DNA of 64,000 nucleotides from CAZVYN01 sp964631125 (GTDB taxonomy: Bacteria; Eisenbacteria; RBG-16-71-46; CAIMUX01), in contig CAZVYN010000005.1 in the NCBI GenBank assembly GCA_964631125.1, forward strand, positions 39,549 to 103,548, given 5' to 3'. Of the stretch, positions 46,395-54,721 are shown piece after piece. The notes under the pieces were generated by a model that was given only the letters and a program-made list of their open reading frames with translations, was not told the origin of the DNA and ran no database searches. A program made the position numbers and the translations under genes. The stretch's first letter is position 1; each line of letters begins with the position of its first letter.

Positions 46395-49300
46395 GTGAAG
46401 AAAAGCGACGATCCCGCTTCCGATCCGACCGTCGAGTCGGCGGTCGGCCCTTCCGACCTGACCCAGGAGTCCGAGAGTCTCCCGCTCTCGATCGGCGCCT
46501 ATCGGATCCTGGGAGAGTTGGGACGAGGAGGGATGGGGGTCGTCTATCGGGCGGAGGACGCGCGGCTCCGTCGTCATGTCGCACTCAAGGTTCTGCCTGA
46601 GGCGATGGGCAACGACCCGCGTCGACTCGAACGCTTCCGCAGTGAGGCGCGCCTGCTTGCCGCGCTCAATCATCCGAACGTAGCCACCATCTACTCGCTC
46701 GAAGAGGCGGACGACCGCTCGTTCCTCACGATGGAGTGCATCGAAGGGGAGACGCTGAGCGCGCGCATCCTCCGAGAGCGACCGTCGATCGATGCTGCGC
46801 TCGGGATCGCGAGACAGATCGCCGCGGCGCTGGAGGCGGCGCATCGCCGCGGAGTCATCCACCGGGACCTGAAGCCCGGCAACGTGCTGGCGACATCGGA
46901 CGGCCTGGTCAAGGTGGTCGACTTCGGACTCGCGGTCGCGCTCGCGGACGAGCGTGCGCCCGCCACGGCCGAGTCGCGTCGGATCATGGGCACGCCGGGG
47001 TACATGAGCCCCGAGCAGACGAGAGGCGACGCGGTCGACGAGCGGACGGATCTCTGGGCGTTCGGCTGCATCGTCTACGAATGCCTGTCCGGCTCGCGGG
47101 CGTTCGACGGATCGACCGCGACGATCCGCATCAAGCAGAGCCTGGAGCAGAACGTCGAGCTGAGCCGCCTCGATGCGAACGTCTCCCCTCGGCTGCGCGC
47201 CCTACTCGCTCGGTGTCTTTCACGCGAGCTCGAAGGGCGTTTCGCCTCCGCCGCTGACGCGCGCCGCATCCTCGAAGAAGAGATCGCCAGCCGGGAATTG
47301 GCGCGGCTTCAACCGAGTGGAGACTCCGTCCCGGCTTCCAACGACGGTGCGCCTCGGCCGATCAGTCGTTTCCCTCGACCGCTCACCCCGTTCATCGGTC
47401 GTGAGGCGCCGAGGCGAAGCCTGGCGACCCGCCTCGCCGAGCATCGACTCGTCACGGTGACGGGGTTCGGCGGCTGCGGGAAGTCCCGGCTCGCCCTCCA
47501 GGTGGCGCAGGATCTCGCGCCGGAGTTTCCGGATGGCGTCTACTGGGTCGAACTCGGGTCTTTGACCGATTCGGAACTCATCGCCGACGCAATCGGTCGG
47601 ACTCTGGGAGGAATCGACGCCGCGCTCCCGATGCGGGAGGCCTTGGTGGCGCGACTGGCGGCTCGCCGCGCGCTCGTCTGTCTGGACAATTGCGAGCACG
47701 TGCGTGCGCCGCTCGCCGAGTTGACGCAGATGTTGCTGCAGGCGTGCGGCGATCTGCGGATCATGACGACCAGTCGGGAGTCGCTCGGCCTGGCAGGCGA
47801 GGCGCTCTTTCCTCTCTCGCCGTTCGAGTTGCCCCAGAACGACGCGACGGTCGCGGGCCTGGAAGCGAACGAGGCGGCGCGTCTTTTCGTGGCGCGCGCG
47901 CAGGCCGCCGATCAGTCGTTCCGTCTCACGCCGCAGAATGCGGGATCCGTGTCTGAGATCTGCCGCGAGCTCGACGGCATTCCGCTCGCGCTAGAGCTGG
48001 CGGCCGCGCGCGCCTCCGCGATTTCCGTCGGCGAAATCGCCAAGCGCTTGGAGCACCGTTTCCGCCTGCTCACCACGACGGGCGCGGGGGTCTTGCCGCA
48101 TCACCGCACCCTGAGGGCTCTCGTCGATTGGAGCTACGAGCAGCTCGGTGAAGACGAGCGGGTGCTCTTTCGCCGGCTCGCGGTTTGTCCCGGCGGATGG
48201 AGCCTCGAGCTCGCAGAGGCGATCGCGTGCGACGAGAAGCTGGAAGCATGGCAGGTGCTCGACCTGCTTACGCATCTCGTGCAGAAATCGATGGTCGAAA
48301 TCGATGCCGAGGGGTCCCGCTCGACCGGTCGCGCGCGGTACCGCTTCCTCACGACGGTTCGGCAGTATGCAGGGGAACAGTTGGATCAGTCGGGCGAGCG
48401 CGACGTGCTGTTGGATCGATTCCGCGTGGCTCTCGCGGAATTGGCGGAGCGCGCGGAACCGCACCTCGTCGGTCCGGCCGAGCGCGAGTGGAACCAGCGA
48501 CTCGATCAAGAGCAGGCGAACTACAGCCTCGCGATCGATACGGGACTGAGAGAAGACCCGGCGCCTGCGATTCGCATCGCAGCCACCCTCGGACGCTATT
48601 GGGACATCCGTGGACGATGGCACGAGGGGCGAGCGCTCCTGTCCCGATGTCTGGAGCATCCGGCGGCGCGAGAGCCCAACCATCTCCGCGCGAGGCTCCT
48701 CGGCTTGGCCGGAAATCTCGCCTACAACCAGTGCGACTACGCCGCAGCGCAACGTCTGCAGGAGGAGTGCCTCGAGATCGGGCGCGCGTTGGCGGATCCG
48801 GTCCACATCGCAGCCTGCCTGAGCAATCTCGCCAACATCCAATCGGATCTCGGCGATCTCCCGGCGGCGCGCTCGCTCTTCGAGGAGGGGCTCGCGTTGT
48901 ACCGGCAAGTGGGGCAGAAGTGGGGAATTGCCGCGACGCTCGCGAATCTCGGCATCATCCTCTGGAAGCAGCAAGAACTCACGGAAGCGCGCACCCTGAT
49001 GCAAGAAGGACTCGCGCTCTTCCGCGAGTTGAAGAATTACTGGGCGGTCGCCTACTCGCTGAACCACCTCGGTCTCGTCGAGTTCGACGAGGGGAATCTG
49101 GAACGGGCGCGAGGCTATCAGGACGAGGGGCTCGCGCTCGAACAAGAGCTTGGAGATCCGCGCGGAATCGCGATGTCGCGACAGAACCTAGCCGAGGTCT
49201 CGTGGCGGGAGGGGAAGACCGCGGAGGCGCTGCGTCTCTATGGCGAATCGGCCGCCGGGTTCAGCGAACTGGGCGCTCGGCTCTCGGTGCTCGGGGTGAT

Positions 49301-49592
49301 CGAGTCGATGTTGCCGGCCATCTGTGCGGTGCACGGCGCCGAGCGCGCCGCCCATCTGGCGGGCGCCACCGCGAATCTGCGCGAAACTGAAGGGCTTCCG
49401 CCGGCGATCGACCCGCGCCGCAAGCACCTGGCGACCGTGACCGCGCTCCAGTCGGAGTTGGGCGAAGAGAAGTTCCGCTCCCTCGCGGAGGCCGGTGCGC
49501 GCATGACCTTCGAGCAATTGGTCGCCGGCATCGCCTCTGACATCGCCCCTGAGATCGCCCCTGAGATCGCCCCTGAGATCGCGGAGGCGTGA
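46395..49592 (+). CDS. Ser/Thr protein kinase fused to STAND-type ATPase and TPR repeats
   Basis: The 1065-residue protein starts at a GTG. Residues about 36-300 are a Hanks-type kinase: GRGGMGVVYRAED, VALKVL with Lys near 65, HRDLKPGNVL with Asp near 158, DFGLAVAL and GTPGYMSPEQTRG. A P-loop GFGGCGKS (357-364) opens an NTPase of the LuxR/AfsR-like STAND group (PDGVYWVELGSLTDSELIAD; LDNCEHVRAPLAELTQMLLQ; HHRTLRALVDWSYEQL). TPR repeats fill residues 700-1000. No membrane segment is seen. The C-terminus ends in an IAPE repeat from a 12-base tandem. It is probably a cytosolic signalling scaffold; target unknown. Confidence 0.88.
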   Translation: MKKSDDPASDPTVESAVGPSDLTQESESLPLSIGAYRILGELGRGGMGVVYRAEDARLRRHVALKVLPEAMGNDPRRLERFRSEARLLAALNHPNVATIYSLEEADDRSFLTMECIEGETLSARILRERPSIDAALGIARQIAAALEAAHRRGVIHRDLKPGNVLATSDGLVKVVDFGLAVALADERAPATAESRRIMGTPGYMSPEQTRGDAVDERTDLWAFGCIVYECLSGSRAFDGSTATIRIKQSLEQNVELSRLDANVSPRLRALLARCLSRELEGRFASAADARRILEEEIASRELARLQPSGDSVPASNDGAPRPISRFPRPLTPFIGREAPRRSLATRLAEHRLVTVTGFGGCGKSRLALQVAQDLAPEFPDGVYWVELGSLTDSELIADAIGRTLGGIDAALPMREALVARLAARRALVCLDNCEHVRAPLAELTQMLLQACGDLRIMTTSRESLGLAGEALFPLSPFELPQNDATVAGLEANEAARLFVARAQAADQSFRLTPQNAGSVSEICRELDGIPLALELAAARASAISVGEIAKRLEHRFRLLTTTGAGVLPHHRTLRALVDWSYEQLGEDERVLFRRLAVCPGGWSLELAEAIACDEKLEAWQVLDLLTHLVQKSMVEIDAEGSRSTGRARYRFLTTVRQYAGEQLDQSGERDVLLDRFRVALAELAERAEPHLVGPAEREWNQRLDQEQANYSLAIDTGLREDPAPAIRIAATLGRYWDIRGRWHEGRALLSRCLEHPAAREPNHLRARLLGLAGNLAYNQCDYAAAQRLQEECLEIGRALADPVHIAACLSNLANIQSDLGDLPAARSLFEEGLALYRQVGQKWGIAATLANLGIILWKQQELTEARTLMQEGLALFRELKNYWAVAYSLNHLGLVEFDEGNLERARGYQDEGLALEQELGDPRGIAMSRQNLAEVSWREGKTAEALRLYGESAAGFSELGARLSVLGVIESMLPAICAVHGAERAAHLAGATANLRETEGLPPAIDPRRKHLATVTALQSELGEEKFRSLAEAGARMTFEQLVAGIASDIAPEIAPEIAPEIAEA
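49542..49583 (+). repeat. 12-base tandem repeat at the end of the kinase-STAND gene
   Basis: The unit ATCGCCCCTGAG occurs about three and a half times and encodes repeated Ile-Ala-Pro-Glu. It may vary in copy number by slippage. Confidence 0.8.
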
Positions 49593-49594
49593 CC

Positions 49595-50536
49595 TCAGTT
49601 CTTCGCCGTTCCTCCTGGAGAGTCCGGCCAGAGCTTGCCCCACTCCTCCACCCATCCGCGCATCGTGCGTCCGACGATCTTGAGGTCGTCCGGTGTCGGA
49701 AAGACGATCTCGTCTTTCGGGAAGCTGAAGAGTCCCGAGCGTCCCTGCTTCTTCTTGTTGTAGCCGGTCGCGACGCCATACCAGACGCCCTCGTGGCGGA
49801 AGAGCGCGAGCCCGAGGACGTCGGTGTCGTCGATGGCGCCGCCGAGCAAGCGGTCCACTAGGCCGTCGATGTCGATCGCCACGGACCCGGCGGCCAGGCC
49901 GAAGAGATGCACATTCTCCAGCACGACCTGGTTGTCAGGCGCCGGCGACCCCGCCGCAGCCGCCGCGGCGCGAACCCGCTTTCGCTCCTTCGTCTCGGGC
50001 AAGCTGAGTGAGACCGTACCCAGATTCCACTCGCGAAAGATGCAGGTCTCCGAGGCGTTGAAGCTCCCCGGGTTGTATCCGAGGACGCTGTAGGGGACCG
50101 GTAGGTCGACATCGCCGCGGAAACGCACCAGTACTTCCGCGGTGCGTCCGAGTTCGACCGGGGTCCGCGTGAGGTAGTCGAGCTTCTGCCAGGGCAGCTT
50201 GCTCTTCCGACCGAGACGACCCATCTCGCTGGCGACCCTTTCGCCCGAGAGTTCGCCGTAGACGTCGTCTTCCACGAGCCCGACGAGTAACGAAAAGATC
50301 GGGTCGGCGACCCCGGGATGCAGCGTCAACCGATCCGGGATCGGGCGCGGTATGGCGCCAGCGGCGATCTGAGGGAGCGGGGAGGCGGTGGGGGGCAGAG
50401 CCCGAAGTTCGGGCGGTCGAACGACGGTCGATTCGGGCGAAGCGGAGGCGCGAGCGGCGGGAGTAGCGCAGAGCGAGATCGGCGCAGAGAGCAGCGCCGC
50501 GACGAGGAGCCACTTGAATCGGAACGGAGGACGCAC
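49595..50536 (-). CDS. exported protein of unknown function
   Basis: From a GTG at 50536 the 313-residue product begins with a signal-peptide-like segment (FKWLLVAALLSAPISLCATP). Then come a proline-rich linker, a stretch HPGVADPIFSLLVGLVEDDV, and a C-terminal part with EGVWYGVATGYNKKKQGRSG and DDLKIVGRTMRGWVEEWGKL. No family recognised. A longer frame to 50614 adds residues without a good signal. The gene converges with the kinase gene two bases away and diverges from the small gene at 50678. Confidence 0.6.
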   Translation of the reverse strand: MRPPFRFKWLLVAALLSAPISLCATPAARASASPESTVVRPPELRALPPTASPLPQIAAGAIPRPIPDRLTLHPGVADPIFSLLVGLVEDDVYGELSGERVASEMGRLGRKSKLPWQKLDYLTRTPVELGRTAEVLVRFRGDVDLPVPYSVLGYNPGSFNASETCIFREWNLGTVSLSLPETKERKRVRAAAAAAGSPAPDNQVVLENVHLFGLAAGSVAIDIDGLVDRLLGGAIDDTDVLGLALFRHEGVWYGVATGYNKKKQGRSGLFSFPKDEIVFPTPDDLKIVGRTMRGWVEEWGKLWPDSPGGTAKN

Positions 50537-50677
50537 CTCGCAATCTTGGCATGTGTGCTTCGAGATCGGCAACGTGACGAGGGCAACGGTCGACGCCGAT
50601 GGCTCCTTGACCACGTCGAATTCTGCTCCTTACCTTCCGGGGCGCACCGTGACTACCGATGCACCGAGGAGGACGTG

Positions 50678-51079
50678 ATGGACTCGACGACGCCCGGCGC
50701 CTATAACGCGAACCAGGGGATCTCGCCCGAGGAGCTGCGGCGCGCGATCCGACAAGAGCTGACCGAGGCGGGCTTCTTCCCAAGCAAGAAGGTTGAGCTG
50801 GCCGCCCGGTGGAAAGGGGGCGAACTGATCATGAAGCCCGGGAAGGTAGATCTGCAGGAGAAGGCGATCCCGATCGACGCGTTCTTCCGCAAGGTGGTCT
50901 TGGTGCGAGAGACGCTGCGGAACCTCGAGCGCGAGATCAACAACCACCCGAAGTTGGAAGACGGCGAGCGAGTCGAGCTGCAGCAGTACATCACCCGCAT
51001 CTACGGCTCGTTCACGACCTTCAACGTGCTCTTCGACGACAAGGTGGACCAGTTCGTCGGGCAGAGCAGCGGGCGCTAA
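50678..51079 (+). CDS. conserved small protein, unknown function
   Basis: The 133-residue, mostly helical protein is preceded by a strong GAGGAGG. It has IRQELTEAGFFPSKKVELAA, then RWKGGELIMKPGK, IPIDAFFRKVVLVRETLRNL and LQQYITRIYGSFTTFNVLF. I recall similar single-gene proteins from deltaproteobacterial-type genomes without a known role, but I cannot name a family. It stands alone with its own terminator immediately downstream. Confidence 0.7.
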   Translation: MDSTTPGAYNANQGISPEELRRAIRQELTEAGFFPSKKVELAARWKGGELIMKPGKVDLQEKAIPIDAFFRKVVLVRETLRNLEREINNHPKLEDGERVELQQYITRIYGSFTTFNVLFDDKVDQFVGQSSGR

Positions 51080-51090
51080 CGCCGGATGCG

Positions 51091-51128
51091 AAGACGCCCG
51101 CAGATCCGGGTGGATCTGCGGGCGTCTT
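51091..51128. terminator. perfect 17-bp hairpin terminator
   Basis: AAGACGCCCGCAGATCC (51091-51107) and its exact reverse complement (51112-51128) flank a 4-base loop GGGT. The stem ends in AAG/CTT, with only a short T run. It lies 12 bases after the gene ending at 51079 and 36 bases from the convergent gene ending at 51164, so it can serve both. Confidence 0.9.
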
Positions 51129-51163
51129 TCACGAACAGAACTCGAAGCAAGGTGATGGGACGG

Positions 51164-52261
51164 CTAGCGGTAGCGGTTCTTGATGGAACCCCACGTGGCT
51201 TCGTCCGTCGGCACCGGCGGCGGGCACTCGATCGAATCGCAGTCCGTGCCGTTGCCTTGGTACTGGCCGCCCTGGTCATCGCAGTCAGCCAGCGTCGTGA
51301 CGATGCACTCGCCGGTCACGAGGCAGCACGCACCCTGCGGGAGCGGGCAAACCACCGTGTCGCAGTCGGTGCCCTGACCCTGGAACTGCCCGCCCTGGTT
51401 TTCGCAGTCGGCGGGGGTTCCGTAGGTGCAGTCGCCCGTCGGCAAGCAGCAGGCGCCGCACGGGGGAGGAGAGCAGGGCGACGGGTCGCAGCCTGTGCCG
51501 TCTCCGTAGTACTGCCCGTCCTGATTCGCGCAATCGAACGCCGTCGTGATGATGCAGGGGCTCGCTCCGCACGGGTCGACCGGCGGCAAGCAGCAGGCGC
51601 CGTTCGGGGCGTTCCCGAAGAGCGTCTTCTCGATGTTGCTGACGATGGTGAACTCGTCGCACGCCGGCGTAGTCGGCTGATACCCGCCTTGCTGCGTTTC
51701 GCACGCCTGGTACTCGCCGGCCGGAATGAAGAACCAGCAGGCCGCGCCGCTGTCGTCGGTGAACTTGCAGTCGTTCAGCGGGCCGGTGATGCAGATCTCC
51801 CAGCCCTCGGCCAACGACTCGGTGTCCTCGTCGAAGGTTCCGTCGCCGTCGAGATCGATGTACTTGAATGCGCAGTATCCGCGCGTCAGGCCAGCGACCA
51901 GGAATCCATCACGGATCGTGGCGCTCGGTCCCTCTACCGACGTGTAGTCGACCTGATAGTGGTAGATGCCGTCGTCCAAACCGGCCGGCACGTTCCAGTA
52001 GAGGTAGTAGTAGGTGCTGCCCGGGTACTCGATATCGAACACGGTCTGGTCTGAACCGTCGAAGATTCTGATGCGCAGGTTCTCGGGCGTGGTTCCGTCC
52101 GGCTGAACATCGCACCACGCCAGAAAGAGACCGCCTGGATTGGCGACGTGCCCCGGTAGCTGGGGATCCATTCCATAGTCGACGGTCGGCGCCGCTTGGG
52201 CCGAAGCGGCCGCGCCGACGAGAGCGCAACAGACGAGAGCGGTCTTTAGCAGAGTCTTCAT
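51164..52261 (-). CDS. secreted protein with GACC-type cysteine-rich repeats
   Basis: The ATG at 52261 has AGGAAG upstream and begins a clear signal peptide (LLKTALVCCALVGAAASAQA). After an Ig-like N-domain comes an SdrD-B-like segment (FKYIDLDGDGTFDEDTE). At least three Cys-rich repeats follow, each GACCL..., then GxDC..QGGQxxGxGTDCD. The C-terminus (EATWGSIKNRYR) resembles the tail I associate with secreted Eisenbacteria proteins. The repeated cysteines suggest disulfide-stabilised surface modules. Function unknown. Confidence 0.8.
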   Translation of the reverse strand: MKTLLKTALVCCALVGAAASAQAAPTVDYGMDPQLPGHVANPGGLFLAWCDVQPDGTTPENLRIRIFDGSDQTVFDIEYPGSTYYYLYWNVPAGLDDGIYHYQVDYTSVEGPSATIRDGFLVAGLTRGYCAFKYIDLDGDGTFDEDTESLAEGWEICITGPLNDCKFTDDSGAACWFFIPAGEYQACETQQGGYQPTTPACDEFTIVSNIEKTLFGNAPNGACCLPPVDPCGASPCIITTAFDCANQDGQYYGDGTGCDPSPCSPPPCGACCLPTGDCTYGTPADCENQGGQFQGQGTDCDTVVCPLPQGACCLVTGECIVTTLADCDDQGGQYQGNGTDCDSIECPPPVPTDEATWGSIKNRYR

Positions 52262-52647
52262 AGGCTTCCTCGAGTTCAGTCGCGACAACATCACGTTCGC
52301 AGGTAGTTGGAGCCCGATGTGCGCGCTCTGGGGGGACCGTGAACGCAGCACCACGACGAAAACCGCGATCGGTCCGAAACCTCATGTCTCGGAACTCGCA
52401 CCAAATAGTCTAAGGACGCCCGGTGACGCGCGACAAGCCCAAAACCGGCTCTTCTGCAGTTCCCAAAAAAAGAGTCGCATAGACGACTGCGCCGGTCGGC
52501 TAAGACTCCGCGGAGAGGGTTGAAGTGCCATCCCGTTGGCGTCCAGAGAGTTCCGAGAATAGGCGCCGCGTCCTCCCCGTCGAAGGAGAACCCGGCTACC
52601 ATCGCCCGATGCGGCGGCGCGTCTGCGTCGATGAGAAGGAGGCAACG
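52262..52647. other. 386-base divergent intergenic region
   Basis: No gene is seen. On the minus strand TTGTCG and TAGACT, 18 bases apart near 52405-52434, may be the promoter of the cysteine-repeat gene. AAGGAGG at 52636-52642 is the ribosome site of the DinB-like gene on the plus strand. Confidence 0.3.
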
Positions 52648-53184
52648 ATGATCGAGCGACCACGCGAGGGAGAGTTCGCCGAGTTCTACCGTGGCTACGT
52701 CATGGAAGTCGCTGACGCGGACGTGATCTCGGTGCTGGAGCGCCAGCAAGACGAGCTGCTTCGACTGGCGGCGGAGGTCTCGCCGGAGCGCGAGACTCAC
52801 CGCTACGCGCCCGGCAAGTGGAGTATCCGCGAAGTTGTCGGGCATCTGACCGACGGCGAACGGGTCTTCGGATATCGCGCGTACTGCATCGCGCGGGGCG
52901 AGCAGGGGCCGCTCCCCGGATTCGACGAGGACCGCTATGTCGCGGACGGCGACTCCGATCGTCAGCCGCTGCTTCGACTGGCCGAGGAGTTCGTCGCGGC
53001 GCGCGCAGCGAATCTGACGACGTTCCGCAGGCTGGACGAGACGGCGTTGGCCCGCCTCGGAAACGCCAACGGCCGCCCGATCTCCGTGCGGGCGCTCGCC
53101 TTCATCATGGCGGGGCATGTCCGCCACCACTTGGAGGTCGTCCGCGAACGGTACCGGCCGCTGCACAAAGGCGAGTCTTCGTGA
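52648..53184 (+). CDS. DinB-fold protein
   Basis: The 178-residue protein has the DinB four-helix pattern: RYAPGKWSIREVVGHLTDGE with the first histidine and AFIMAGHVRHHLEVVRERY near the end, supplying the HxxxH metal ligands. Such proteins are often bacillithiol-S-transferase-like or unknown metal-dependent enzymes. AGGAGG precedes the ATG at 52648; an upstream in-frame ATG is less likely. Substrate unknown. Confidence 0.88.
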   Translation: MIERPREGEFAEFYRGYVMEVADADVISVLERQQDELLRLAAEVSPERETHRYAPGKWSIREVVGHLTDGERVFGYRAYCIARGEQGPLPGFDEDRYVADGDSDRQPLLRLAEEFVAARAANLTTFRRLDETALARLGNANGRPISVRALAFIMAGHVRHHLEVVRERYRPLHKGESS

Positions 53185-53300
53185 ACTCGCCAAGGTCATG
53201 GCGCGCAGTTCCGATCGCTTGACCGAGCTCCGGCGCGAGGCGAGCGGGATCCCCGGCGTGCATCGCGTGGTGGATCGGTTCGGGATCGAGACGCGGCCGC

Positions 53301-53651
53301 CTAGTCGTCGTCGCCGGGCCGTCTCCGCTCCTGCTTCACTCGTCCCCTGCGCACCTTCTCTTGGACTCGCTCGGCCTTGACCGCACGCGACGGCTTCGTC
53401 GCCACTCGCGGCGTCGGCTTGTGGGCGCGGGCGACCAAGGCGAGGCGGACCTGTTCGAGGGCATGCAGCTTGTTCGCCGACTGACTGCGCGACGCGGTGC
53501 CTTGGCGCGTCACCCCCGTCGGTCGATGCACGACTCGCACCGACGACTCGGTCTTGTTCTTCTTCTGTCCACCAGGCCCGGACGACTTGAACGGGGTCAC
53601 ATCGCACTCGGCCAGCAGATCGAGCAGCTCTCGGGTCCATCGCAGTGACAT
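53301..53651 (-). CDS. GGQ release-factor-like protein (ArfB/YaeJ type)
   Basis: The 116-residue protein has SSGPGGQKKNKTESSVRVVH, the peptidyl-tRNA hydrolysis loop of class I release factors, and a basic C-terminal tail (RVQEKVRRGRVKQERRRPG) like the ribosome-binding tail of ArfB. It lacks codon-recognition domains and so is probably a rescue factor or a related solo GGQ protein. The start at 53651 (MSLRWTREL) begins the similarity; a longer frame is not supported. It is divergent from the FHA gene 43 bases away. Confidence 0.85.
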   Translation of the reverse strand: MSLRWTRELLDLLAECDVTPFKSSGPGGQKKNKTESSVRVVHRPTGVTRQGTASRSQSANKLHALEQVRLALVARAHKPTPRVATKPSRAVKAERVQEKVRRGRVKQERRRPGDDD

Positions 53652-53694
53652 GGGCGGGGCCTCCTCTGTGAGCGGCCTATGGTAGTTTCCCGCC

Positions 53695-54708
53695 ATGAGC
53701 CGTTCCACGCTGGTCCTGCGCATCGCCGCGCCGGATGCGGCCGCTCCCCGCACCGAGACCGTCGACGCATCCTCGGATCAGATCCTCCTCGGGAGCGGAG
53801 CGGACTGCTTCGTGCGCCTCGAGGGTCCCGACATCTCCGAACGCCACGGTCTCATCGTCGGCGAAGACGACGCATGGATCTTCCTCGACGTCAGCGCCGC
53901 GGGCTCGACGCACAATGGGAGGGCGTTGAGGTGGGGTGAACGATCGCCACTAGCAAGTGGCGATCGGATCGGCCTAGGGCAGATCCAAATAGAAATTGAA
54001 CTCCCCGAGCCCGCGCGAAGCGCAGGCTCGACCATCCCAACTCCGCCTCCCCTCACGACGCCGTTGGAGCCCGCGCCCCCTTCTTCGGCCAGACCCTCCC
54101 GTCTCGATTCCCTTCTCGACGGCCAAGGTCTGCGGCCGGACGCGCCGCGCGTCCGGCTTTACATGGCCGGCAAGTTCGAACGCGAATCGCCGCTTTCCAC
54201 GGAAGGCGCCTCCCTCACCGTCGGTCGGAGCAAGGAATGCGACATCGTTGTGCCCGACCCCTTCCGCGTTATCTCGAAAGTGCATGCGAAGGTCGAGCGC
54301 GGTTGGGCCGGGACCTTCCTCTATGACCTAGGGCAGCACGGCGTCTACGTGAACGGCGAGCGGGTGGAAAACTGCGTGGCGCTGAGTCACGGAGATCGGA
54401 TTTCGTTGTCGCTGGTCGAGCAGGGGACTTGGGGGGCGGTGATCGTCTACCTGGAGGGGGAGGCGCCGTATGAGGGCTATACCCCGAGAGCGGCGCAGGC
54501 GGCGGTGGTGGTCGTGGGTTCGGACTCCAACGTTCCGGTAGGGGAAGCTGTGGTTAAAGAGGAGGGCACGGCGGCGGCCGCCGCGCCTGGACGCAGACGT
54601 CGGAGCGCCAAGCGGCCCGACGGACAGGACCGCTCCTTCCTTCTCATTCTCCTCCTCTCGGCCCTCGCCCTCATCGGCCTTCTCGTCGGCGCGCTCTTCG
54701 TCTTCTAA
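53695..54708 (+). CDS. tail-anchored protein with two FHA domains
   Basis: The 337-residue protein has two FHA domains: residues about 25-95 (LGSGADCFVRLEGPDISERH) and 160-240 (VGRSKECDIVVPDPF, SKVHAKV, GVYVNGERVEN). Both keep Ser and His of the phosphothreonine-binding loop. A proline-rich linker joins them. A single C-terminal membrane helix (FLLILLLSALALIGLLVGAL) anchors it, with nothing beyond. FHA domains bind phosphothreonine, and the next gene, 13 bases away, is a Ser/Thr kinase, so they likely work together. Type III ring protein SctD also has N-terminal FHA, but SctD has a large periplasmic part that is lacking here. Confidence 0.88.
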   Translation: MSRSTLVLRIAAPDAAAPRTETVDASSDQILLGSGADCFVRLEGPDISERHGLIVGEDDAWIFLDVSAAGSTHNGRALRWGERSPLASGDRIGLGQIQIEIELPEPARSAGSTIPTPPPLTTPLEPAPPSSARPSRLDSLLDGQGLRPDAPRVRLYMAGKFERESPLSTEGASLTVGRSKECDIVVPDPFRVISKVHAKVERGWAGTFLYDLGQHGVYVNGERVENCVALSHGDRISLSLVEQGTWGAVIVYLEGEAPYEGYTPRAAQAAVVVVGSDSNVPVGEAVVKEEGTAAAAAPGRRRRSAKRPDGQDRSFLLILLLSALALIGLLVGALFVF

Positions 54709-54721
54709 GATCCCCCCTGCC

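Noticed and set aside
48185..49390. 401-aa plus-strand open frame
   Set aside because: It is a shadow frame of the kinase-STAND-TPR gene.
53185..53300. Short segment reading GIPGVHRVVDRFGIETRPP, like the end of a BON domain
   Set aside because: Too short, lies between DinB and the GGQ gene with no start or stop fitting a gene; similarity may be chance.
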